Positions 35,222-42,327 of a DNA stretch of 64,000 bases are shown in pieces; positions within the stretch are counted from its first letter, which is position 1; each line of letters opens with the position of its first letter. The notes under the pieces were generated by a model, which was given only the letters and a program-made list of their open reading frames with translations, did no database searches and was not told the origin of the DNA. The stretch comes from Myxococcales bacterium (GTDB lineage: Bacteria; Myxococcota_A; Polyangia; Polyangiales; Polyangiaceae), in assembly GCA_016703425.1 (NCBI GenBank), contig JADJCA010000013.1, positions 1-64,000 on the forward strand, read 5' to 3'. The translations under genes and the position numbers were made by a program.

Positions 35222-36097
35222 CTACGCGCTGCGGCGACGACGGCGCGCGAGGCCGACGGCCACGAAGCCGAGGCCCAGGGCGAAGACGCGAGGATCGAGC
35301 GCGTCGCCGCCGTTGGAGACAGCGCACGCGACGCCCGCTTTGCCCTCGGCGGAGCACTCGTTGCCAGCGCACTCGGCGCTGCCGCTCGCGCTGACCTTCA
35401 CCTTGAGGACCGCGTTGAGCGCGGCGACGCAGTTCTTGAGGTTGTTGCCGGTGTCGACGTAGTGACCGTCGCAGAAGAGCGCGCCCTCGGGATCGTCGCA
35501 GCGCACCTTGCAGCCGCCTTCGAGCTCGCCCTTGCACTTCACGTAGCCCTTCGACTGGCAGCTCACCTGGCAATCGACGTTGACCTTCGCCTTGCACGAG
35601 CCCTTGCAGCTCGCCTGGCACTTGGCGTCGCAGGTCGCGCTCGGCGGCGTGCCGGTGCACTGCGCGCTGCACGAGCCGCTGCAGCTCGCCTTGCAGGAGG
35701 CCTCGCACTCTCCCTTGTTGGCGGCCGCGGAGCACTTGCCGGAGCAATCGCCCTCGCACCGGCCTTGGCAGTTGGCCGAACAGTCGAGGCTGCCGGGGTT
35801 GGCGGAGCACTGACCTGTGCAATCGGCTTGGCATGAGCCGGTGCAAGACGCCTCCGCATCGACGTTGCACTCGCCGCGGCATGAGGCCTCAAGCTTGCCT
35901 GCGCAGGCGACTTCCATCTTCACGGGCGTGCATTGCCCAGTGCACTCGGCCTTCGCAACGACTGTGCATTTTGCGTCGGCGCTGACGTTGATGTTGCCAC
36001 AGGACTCGAGCCCGGCCTTCGCATCAGGAGCGAACAGCATCGAGCCCACGAGGGCGAGACCACCGGCAACCGCAGCCATTCCAAAGCGAAGTGACAT
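35222..36097 (-). CDS. Secreted cysteine-rich repeat protein with C-terminal TM-Arg tail
   Basis: 291 aa from ATG 36097, with GGGAGG upstream; the long frame above it is noise. The signal peptide (~1-28) ends APDAKA. Residues ~30-225 carry a dense C-x3-C/C-x4-C pattern (ASCTGSCQADCTGQC, GSCSAQCTG), and I count 35 cysteines in all. The C-terminus (GGDALDPRV, hydrophobic FALGLGFVAVGLA, then RRRRR) has the tripartite layout of MYXO-CTERM/sorting tails but lacks the usual Cys. It is probably a disulphide-rich cell-surface or released structural protein. Confidence 0.8.
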   Translation of the reverse strand: MSLRFGMAAVAGGLALVGSMLFAPDAKAGLESCGNINVSADAKCTVVAKAECTGQCTPVKMEVACAGKLEASCRGECNVDAEASCTGSCQADCTGQCSANPGSLDCSANCQGRCEGDCSGKCSAAANKGECEASCKASCSGSCSAQCTGTPPSATCDAKCQASCKGSCKAKVNVDCQVSCQSKGYVKCKGELEGGCKVRCDDPEGALFCDGHYVDTGNNLKNCVAALNAVLKVKVSASGSAECAGNECSAEGKAGVACAVSNGGDALDPRVFALGLGFVAVGLARRRRRSA

Positions 36098-36225
36098 GAA
36101 GACCTCCCGAGGTTGTGACGTTCCGCCGTCGTTGGACGGACGCCGCGCGAAAACGAAGCAACGACCGTACCACTGGGCGGGGTCGGCGCTCCGCGAGACT
36201 TGCGACGCGCGGGGTTGGAGCTCAG

Positions 36226-37134
36226 TCAGGCCGCGGCGGTGCGCAGCGCCTTTTTCATGACCTGCGCCAAGGCGCGGCCTACACCTTCGTAGACGGAGCC
36301 GGCGCGCCACACGACGGCGAGGGTGCGCGACGGCTCCGGCGTGAGGCGACGAACTTCGAGCTGCCCGCGGCGGTTCTCGACGCCAACCGCGAGGCTCGGC
36401 AGGAGCGTGATCCCCGCACCGACCGAGACCATTTGCGCCAACGTCGCGAGGCTCGTCGCGGCGAGCTCGGCGCGGCCCGCGCCGGCGAGCTCGCACACAG
36501 CGAGGGCTTGGGTCCGAAAGCAGTGCCCATCATCCAAGAGCAAGACGGACTCGCCCTCGAGATCGCTCTGCCGCAGGAGCTTGCGCTTCGCGAGCGGGTG
36601 GTCCTTGGGGAGCGCGACCACGAAGCGGTCTTCGCAGATCTCCGCATGCTCGAGGCCATCCAACTCGGGCACCAGCGCCAAGAGGCCGAGGTCGAGCGTG
36701 CCCGCTTCAAGGCTCGCCACGATGGTCTCGGTCTTCGTCTCCGTGAAGCTCGGACGCAGGCCCGTGAACGACGCGTGAATCGCCGGGACCACCTCCGGCA
36801 AGAGGTACGGCGCCACCGTGGGAATGACGCCGATGCGAACCGGGCCGGCCATGGGATCGCTCTGCTTGGCCGCCGCCCGCACGAGCTCTTCGACCTCGCG
36901 GAGCGCGCGACGAGCGCGGTCGACGATGTCGCGGCCGGCCGGCGTGACGAGCACGCGGCGACGGTCGCGCTCGAAGAGGCGGAGGCCGAGCACGTCCTCG
37001 AGCTGCTTCACCTGCGCGCTGAGGCTCGGCTGCGAGACGGCGCACTGCCGCGCCGCCTTGTGGAAGCCCAACGTGTCGGCCACGGCGACGACGTATTGGA
37101 GCTGCCGGAGCGAGACATCGGAGGCGCTGGCCAT
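36226..37134 (-). CDS. oxyR: LysR-family peroxide regulator OxyR
   Basis: 302 aa. N-terminal winged helix 1-~65 (LRQLQYVVAVADTLGFHKAA, VSQPSLSAQVKQLEDVLGL), then the regulatory domain. Cys205 and Cys214 in DDGHCFRTQALAVC are nine residues apart, as are Cys199 and Cys208 of E. coli OxyR, so a redox-sensing disulphide is expected. GVIPTVAPYLLPEVVP is also typical. It activates peroxide defence genes when oxidised, although no catalase or AhpC gene is seen next to it. A GATAGG half-site lies just upstream of its ATG. Confidence 0.9.
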   Translation of the reverse strand: MASASDVSLRQLQYVVAVADTLGFHKAARQCAVSQPSLSAQVKQLEDVLGLRLFERDRRRVLVTPAGRDIVDRARRALREVEELVRAAAKQSDPMAGPVRIGVIPTVAPYLLPEVVPAIHASFTGLRPSFTETKTETIVASLEAGTLDLGLLALVPELDGLEHAEICEDRFVVALPKDHPLAKRKLLRQSDLEGESVLLLDDGHCFRTQALAVCELAGAGRAELAATSLATLAQMVSVGAGITLLPSLAVGVENRRGQLEVRRLTPEPSRTLAVVWRAGSVYEGVGRALAQVMKKALRTAAA

Positions 37135-37197
37135 GGTTGGCTGTTCCTATCACACGGGGCGGCCCGGAGCCTTGGTCTCGACGACGCGAGCGAGGTC

Positions 37198-37320
37198 GTG
37201 TGCATAACAAGCGAGCCGACCCGCGTGCGGTACGAGCCGCGCGTGCGCGGCACCGTGAAGCGAACGGTCGATGCGCGCCTCGAAGGCGAGCTCATCGTGC
37301 TGCGGAGTAACCCGGTCTAG
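37198..37320 (+). CDS. Possible 40-aa ORF upstream of oxyR, divergent
   Basis: GTG 37198 to TAG 37320, with GAGCGAGG directly upstream. The product starts MCITSEPTRVRYEPRVRG and ends LIVLRSNPV. Third-position GC is near 85% and the frame has no close shadow parent, as the opposite strand is not coding here. It starts 63 bases from the oxyR start, facing away from it. The product is too short to assign, and the start could be chance. Confidence 0.3.
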   Translation: MCITSEPTRVRYEPRVRGTVKRTVDARLEGELIVLRSNPV

Positions 37321-37365
37321 CCCGCATGGAATGCGGGCTCGGCTGAGGCTCGGGCGCGCCGTCGC

Positions 37366-37851
37366 CTACTCGCCGCGCTTCGCGCTGGCCTCGAGGCGGC
37401 GCAGAGCTTCGAGGTCGACGAGATCCTTTGCGCGGCCCGCGGCGGCCTTCGAACGGATGAGGTCCGCCAGCGACATGATCCTGACCTTGGTCCCGTAGAG
37501 GTCGACCGTCTCCGAACGAAGCGCGAGCTCTCCGTAGCCACCGAGGCCCGTAACCTCGCCCAAGACATCGATGTCGCCCGCGGTCGTCGTAAGCGTGAAG
37601 TTCAATCCGTTCCTCAGCGTCCGCACATCCCAGAAGAAGGGAAGTTCGGCGGGAGCGCCACGCAAGCGAGGGCGCAGCTCCGCGAGCGCGCGCACCAGCC
37701 GTTCGAGGTTCTCTGGTGTACGCGCGTAGCAGATGTCGAGGTCGAGCGTCGCACGCACGTGGCCATGAGAAATCACCGCGAGTCCGCCGATGACGACAAA
37801 CTCTACGTGCTCATCGCTGAGCCGGCGGAAGAACTCGGAGAAGTCGGTCAT
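37366..37851 (-). CDS. Nucleotidyltransferase (AbiEii/DUF6036-like), probable module effector
   Basis: 161 aa from ATG 37851, which overlaps the TGA of the small gene upstream (ATGA). The longer open frame above is ignored. The fold shows the polymerase-beta-type motif EFVVIGGLAVISHGHVRATL followed by DLDICYARTPENLERLVRAL, giving paired Asp metal ligands. SLADLIRSKAAAGRAKDLVD comes later. Proteins of this size and motif are often toxins or nucleotidyl-tagging enzymes beside a small partner, as in AbiE or MNT/HEPN systems. Which of the pair is toxic, if either, cannot be told. Confidence 0.75.
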   Translation of the reverse strand: MTDFSEFFRRLSDEHVEFVVIGGLAVISHGHVRATLDLDICYARTPENLERLVRALAELRPRLRGAPAELPFFWDVRTLRNGLNFTLTTTAGDIDVLGEVTGLGGYGELALRSETVDLYGTKVRIMSLADLIRSKAAAGRAKDLVDLEALRRLEASAKRGE

Positions 37852-38033
37852 CGCGTTCCGCCGGACTGGCGGGCGCGCTGGACGAGCTCGGCGAACTCGA
37901 CCAGGCGGCACATGGCCTCAACGCGCTCGGTGGGGGTCATGCGGAGAGCCTGCTCGAGCTGCGCGACATCGACGCCCGGGGGGAGGCGATCAAGGACGCG
38001 GTATTGCCAGGGCTGCTCCACGGGAAACCACAT
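37848..38033 (-). CDS. Small partner protein upstream of the nucleotidyltransferase
   Basis: 61 aa from ATG 38033. It is helical and begins MWFPVEQPWQYRVLD; the second half (MTPTERVEAMCRLVEFAELV) reads like a small DNA- or partner-binding helical hairpin. Its stop overlaps the next ATG by four bases, so the two are translated as a unit. Small helical genes just before AbiEii/DUF6036 transferases suggest an antitoxin, but no family is recognised here. Confidence 0.6.
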   Translation of the reverse strand: MWFPVEQPWQYRVLDRLPPGVDVAQLEQALRMTPTERVEAMCRLVEFAELVQRARQSGGTR

Positions 38034-38242
38034 GCCCGGAGTCTAGGCGCAATGTTCGCGACGCGCACGTGGGAGCGCTCTTGCTGGGGTCGAGAACTCC
38101 GCCATCACGCCGGCGGGAGCGATGCGGCGGCAGCGCCGACGACGACCTGCCGCTAGCCTAGCCCGGTTGTTGACGAGCCCATCCTGGTGGCGGCACCGCG
38201 CGGCGCGTTGGTGTAGGCTGCAGCGCGGTCCCGGGCCGCCCC

Positions 38243-39154
38243 ATGCGCTCGAAGCTCCTTCCTCGCCTGATCGTTCTCGGCTCGCTGCTCGCGGGCCCGG
38301 CGTGCTCGTTCATTCAGTCGTTCGACGGACTGAGCGACACCTACGGGCAGACACCTTCCCCCGACGCGAGCGACGGTGCGGTCGAGGTCAGCGCTCCCGA
38401 CGTCGTCCTGCCGACCGCAGACGCCGCTGACGTCGTCGTTCAAGACGCGACGGACGCGTCCTCCGTCGACGCCGGCTCGTACCGTGACGAGGTGCTGAAG
38501 GACAGGCCGTTGGCCTATTTTCCGCTCGATGAGTCGCCCGGCACCTTGTTCGCGGCGAGCAGCGTCGGCGGGGCGCCGCTCAACCTCGTCGGGACCATCG
38601 GGTTCGGGGCGGCGGGCGCCGTAGGCACCAGCGCGTCATTTCCCGGCACCGAGTTCGACTACCTGACAGCCGGCGATCGCTTCGACTTCGCTCTCGGTGC
38701 GGCCTTCAGTCTCGAGGTTTGGTTCAAGGCCAAGACGGCCGTTGCCACGCAGCGCCTCATCGCGTTCAAATTCGAGGGGTCGAACGGCTACGGCTTGGGC
38801 CTCTTCGGCGCGCTGGTTGGGTTCACGGTTGGGGGCAAGGACGCGAGCGACATCTCTATCGGCGACCTGACCTTCAGCGGCCTTCTGGACGCGGGATTCC
38901 CGACCGGAACCCCTCCACTCGACAGCGGCCTGCTTACCGAATGGCACCACTTGGTCGGCACCTTCGACGGCGCCACGATTCGCCTGATCCTCGACGGCGT
39001 GCACACCTCGTCGGTGCCCGTTCCCGCGCTACCGACCAATCACGCGGAGCCGCTTGTCGTGGGTGGTGCCTTCGACGGAGAGCTCGACGAGCTGGCCATC
39101 TACAACAAGGCGCTCCCTGTCCAGCGCGCGCGCGCCCACTACCTGGCGCGATAA
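38243..39154 (+). CDS. LamG-domain (concanavalin-like) lipoprotein
   Basis: 303 aa; ATG 38243. The signal peptide ends GSLLAGPAC (Cys ~21). An Asp/Ala/Val-rich linker covers ~30-80 (PDASDGAVEVSAPDVVLPTA). The LamG/jellyroll domain covers ~85-300 (RPLAYFPLDESPGTLFA, FSLEVWFKAKTA, EWHHLVGTFDGATIRLILDG, GELDELAIYNKAL). This fold binds carbohydrate or protein at the cell surface. It is a typical myxobacterial lipoprotein layout. The downstream prolyl oligopeptidase has its own start 219 bases later. Confidence 0.85.
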   Translation: MRSKLLPRLIVLGSLLAGPACSFIQSFDGLSDTYGQTPSPDASDGAVEVSAPDVVLPTADAADVVVQDATDASSVDAGSYRDEVLKDRPLAYFPLDESPGTLFAASSVGGAPLNLVGTIGFGAAGAVGTSASFPGTEFDYLTAGDRFDFALGAAFSLEVWFKAKTAVATQRLIAFKFEGSNGYGLGLFGALVGFTVGGKDASDISIGDLTFSGLLDAGFPTGTPPLDSGLLTEWHHLVGTFDGATIRLILDGVHTSSVPVPALPTNHAEPLVVGGAFDGELDELAIYNKALPVQRARAHYLAR

Positions 39155-39372
39155 GGCGAACCGCCGTTGCGCATGCGGCGAAGGGCCGCGACCTTGAAGA
39201 GCAACCTCGTCTGAGCGTGGCGCCCTCCGCTCATGGTCGACGGCTCCCTGCCCCCGTCGAGCGTAGGGGCGCGAGGCGCGGCCCGGACGCGCAAATCGCA
39301 GGGTTCTCCCGTGGCGCGTCGATTGCAGCCGGCCGAACGCGCGGCCATCGCCGCGGGGAGATCGGAATCAAC

Positions 39373-41520
39373 ATGGCTAGCCGCATTGTCATGCAGTCGT
39401 TCGGGCGGGTCACGCTCGGCACCCTCACGGTACTCATCGCTGCCGGAGCGCTGCTCGCCACCGCGACACAAGGGTGCGGCGGCGCTCGCGAGAGCGCAGA
39501 GCCGGGCGCGTCGTCCGCGCTCGGACACGCAGACCTGCCCCAAGATCCCGACTACGCGACGTGGGTCACGGAGCAGAACCAGCGAAGCCGCGCCCTGCTC
39601 TCTACCAACGCCGCGCTGCAGGCCGCCGTGAAAGCGCGGTACGCCGAGCTCGCGCCCGGCAACGCGTCCGTTCGAACCGATCAGTTCGGTCGCGAGTTCT
39701 TCACCTCGAAGGGCTCCCTCCTCCTCGCGGGCGCGCCGGACCGCACGCTCGTCGACGCGGCAACCCTCGGCACCGGCGCTGCCGTCACGGAGTTTCGCCT
39801 CAGCCCCGACGGCGCGAAGCTCGCGTACGGGTTCGCCAAGTTCGGCTCCGACTGGACGACGTGGAAGGTGCTCGCCATGGACGACCTGCGCGAGCTGGCG
39901 GGCCCCTTCGTGATCAAGAGCTCCGGCGGGGACAACATGAACTGGGACGCCGACTCGGAAGGCCTCTACTACGCAAACTGGCTCACCGCTGCCGAGGACG
40001 AGAGCGGCAAGAGGCAGCCGCAGATCAAGTACCACCGGCTCGGCGCCGACGCCGGGAGCGATTCCGTCGTCTTCGAGGACGCCGAGCTCCCCAAGACGAT
40101 TAAGTACAACGCGCAGGCGGTCGACGCGACCACGGCGGTCATCTACCGATCCATCGGCGCGGACGTCCCGCTCGCCATCATCGTGGCGAAGAAGAGCGGA
40201 AACGGGGCGACAGGCGAGAGCTGGCAGACCAAGCCCCTGGTGACACCCAAGGATGAGTACGGGCGCTTCTTGGGCGCGCGTGGCTCGAAGATCTACCTTC
40301 GCACCTCGGCGCAAGGCGGAAGGTATGGCGTCGATGCCATCGACGTCGTGACCGAGCAGCGCACGACGGTCGTGCCACCTCATGCCAACAACGTGCTCAG
40401 CGTGGCTCAGCTCATCGGCGAGCGCCTGGTGCTTCAGTACCTGAGCCCGACGCTCGAGATCACCGCCGAGGTCTTCGACCTAGCGGGCGTGAAGAAGGCG
40501 GAGTTTCGACCGGCTGATCACGCGATGCCAGCCCAGGGCACGCTGGGCGCCGTCACCGGCGGCGACGGCTCGCGCTTCGGGTATTTCACCTACCAGACGG
40601 CCACGACGCCCGCTGAGACCTTCAAGCTCGACACCCTCGGCGACGTGATCCAGAGGCTGCCCGGAAAGAGCGTGCCGTTCGACGGCTCGAAGGTGAAGGT
40701 CGAGTTCCGCTCGTACCCGAGCGCCGACGGCGCCTCCGTTCCCATCTGGGTTTTCTCGCGCGCCGACGCGCCGGCGCCCCCCTCGTGGGCGTACCTCTAT
40801 GTCTACGGAAACATCGGCGCGCTGAACGGCCCGCAGTTCAATCGCAAGTTCCAGCTGATGCTCGAGATGGGTGGAGCCGTGGCGCTCGCCGCCATTCGCG
40901 GTGGTGGCGAGTTCGGGCTCGACTGGCAGCTCCCGGGAACCTTCGACAAGTGGATCAGCTTCAACGACATCGTTGCGGCGAGCCGCTTCTTGAAGGCCGA
41001 GTATCCCTCGATCACCGACCGCGTCGTCCTGTCGGGCCGCTCCTACGGCGGCATGATGACCATGGGCGCATACGTGCACTTCCCCGACGAGTTCAAGGTG
41101 TTCACCCCCGTCGTGAGCGTATCGAGCGTGCCGGCCCAACTCGAGAAGGAGCGAGGTTGGGTCTACTTCGACGACATGGGCTTCCGTCGCGACGACCGGG
41201 GCTTCGTGATCCACGACAAGAAGCACTACGCCGCGCTGGAGGCGTGGAGCCCGCTCGAGAACATCGGCAAGCTCACGCCCGCGCGCACGAAGCCGATGAT
41301 GGCCTTTGCTGCGCAATACGACGCGCGCGTCTCGTCGCAGCACACGGGGCGCTTCGTGAAGGCCATGCAAGGTCTCGCCGGTGCGACGGCGCCGGTCTAT
41401 CTCCTCGAACACGAGAACGTCGGGCACAACGGGCGGGCCGAGGCCGTCGATGAGGCGCTGTTCGTGGCAAACCAACTCGGCCTCGCCGCGATCGCTCCCA
41501 TCAAGCCGCCGCAGCCCTGA
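39373..41520 (+). CDS. Prolyl oligopeptidase (S9 family), lipoprotein
   Basis: 715 aa from ATG 39373; the upstream part of the long open frame is noise. The signal peptide ends LLATATQGC. A propeller domain covers ~50-440. The alpha/beta-hydrolase domain covers ~450-700, with Ser557 in VVLSGRSYGGMMT, Asp650 in AAQYDARVSSQHT and His685 in ENVGHNGRAE. The Ser motif is GRSYGG rather than the usual GGSNGG. It probably cuts short peptides after Pro or related sites outside the cytoplasm, consistent with predatory or proteolytic nutrition. An alternative start is ATG 39391. Confidence 0.9.
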   Translation: MASRIVMQSFGRVTLGTLTVLIAAGALLATATQGCGGARESAEPGASSALGHADLPQDPDYATWVTEQNQRSRALLSTNAALQAAVKARYAELAPGNASVRTDQFGREFFTSKGSLLLAGAPDRTLVDAATLGTGAAVTEFRLSPDGAKLAYGFAKFGSDWTTWKVLAMDDLRELAGPFVIKSSGGDNMNWDADSEGLYYANWLTAAEDESGKRQPQIKYHRLGADAGSDSVVFEDAELPKTIKYNAQAVDATTAVIYRSIGADVPLAIIVAKKSGNGATGESWQTKPLVTPKDEYGRFLGARGSKIYLRTSAQGGRYGVDAIDVVTEQRTTVVPPHANNVLSVAQLIGERLVLQYLSPTLEITAEVFDLAGVKKAEFRPADHAMPAQGTLGAVTGGDGSRFGYFTYQTATTPAETFKLDTLGDVIQRLPGKSVPFDGSKVKVEFRSYPSADGASVPIWVFSRADAPAPPSWAYLYVYGNIGALNGPQFNRKFQLMLEMGGAVALAAIRGGGEFGLDWQLPGTFDKWISFNDIVAASRFLKAEYPSITDRVVLSGRSYGGMMTMGAYVHFPDEFKVFTPVVSVSSVPAQLEKERGWVYFDDMGFRRDDRGFVIHDKKHYAALEAWSPLENIGKLTPARTKPMMAFAAQYDARVSSQHTGRFVKAMQGLAGATAPVYLLEHENVGHNGRAEAVDEALFVANQLGLAAIAPIKPPQP

Positions 41521-41646
41521 CACGGGCTCGCGCCCCCGGAGTCGTCGCTCGCGGTCCCAAAAAGAGCGCGGGCGGCGACACGGGCGTGGGGATCAACGGG
41601 AGCAGCGTGGCGATGAGTGACGATGCGCGGCGATGACCGCGGCCGC

Positions 41647-42153
41647 TCAGCGCCCGGTGCGCCGCATGCGCACCTCGTCGATGTGACCGTTGGCGCGGAA
41701 CTCGATGCGCACCACGAGCTCGTCGCCCTTGGCCGCGTAGGAGATCCGCGCCACGCGATCGTCTCCGGCGTTCTCGAAGACGACGGCGCCAGCCGTCGCG
41801 CGGGTCAGCCTGAAGTCCTTGGCGGCCTTACCCATCGGGTGGGGCATGAGCACCAGGTCGGTGCCCCGACGCTCGATCCTCATGAGTTCGAAGAACCTCG
41901 CTTTGCCTTCAGCGTCGACCTCCCGGCCGAGGCCGAGCATGACGCCACCGCGCGGCGCGATCCAATGCTCATCGAAGCGCCCATCGGCAGACGTCCCGTC
42001 CCAGTCGCCGATGAGGAAGGCCACGGACTCGAAGCCCGGCTCCGTGGCGAGCTGCGCGACCTGAGCCCCACGCGCCGCCGGACACGGCGCCGCGGCGCAG
42101 CCGGAGCCAAGCCACGCAAGTGGGACAACAAACAAGAGGCGGGAGCGAGTCAT
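41647..42153 (-). CDS. DUF6265-like lipoprotein
   Basis: 168 aa from ATG 42153; the longer open frame is ignored. The signal peptide ends WLGSGC. The domain ~45-150 contains IGDWDGTSADGRFDEHWIAP and RGGVMLGLGREVDAEGKA, the hallmark of DUF6265/lipocalin-like proteins of uncharacterised function. It is convergent with the prolyl oligopeptidase gene. Surface or periplasmic location is likely; no partner is evident. Confidence 0.7.
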   Translation of the reverse strand: MTRSRLLFVVPLAWLGSGCAAAPCPAARGAQVAQLATEPGFESVAFLIGDWDGTSADGRFDEHWIAPRGGVMLGLGREVDAEGKARFFELMRIERRGTDLVLMPHPMGKAAKDFRLTRATAGAVVFENAGDDRVARISYAAKGDELVVRIEFRANGHIDEVRMRRTGR

Positions 42154-42327
42154 GGTGTAGACGCACGCCGGAGGGGCGCGAAGGGCATGCAGGTTAGGGC
42201 AACCGTGGCGCGTATGGCCATCCCTGCTCGGGGCGCTGGGCGTACGGCACGTAGGTCGGGCCGAGTCGTTGGCGGCGCAGCACGTGGGCACCTGCCGCCT
42301 GCGTTCGCGCTCCCGCGCATCGCAGGC

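Noticed and set aside
38719..39372. N-terminal extension of the prolyl oligopeptidase frame
   Set aside because: It overlaps the LamG gene in another frame and lacks a signal; the ATG at 39373 gives a proper lipoprotein signal.
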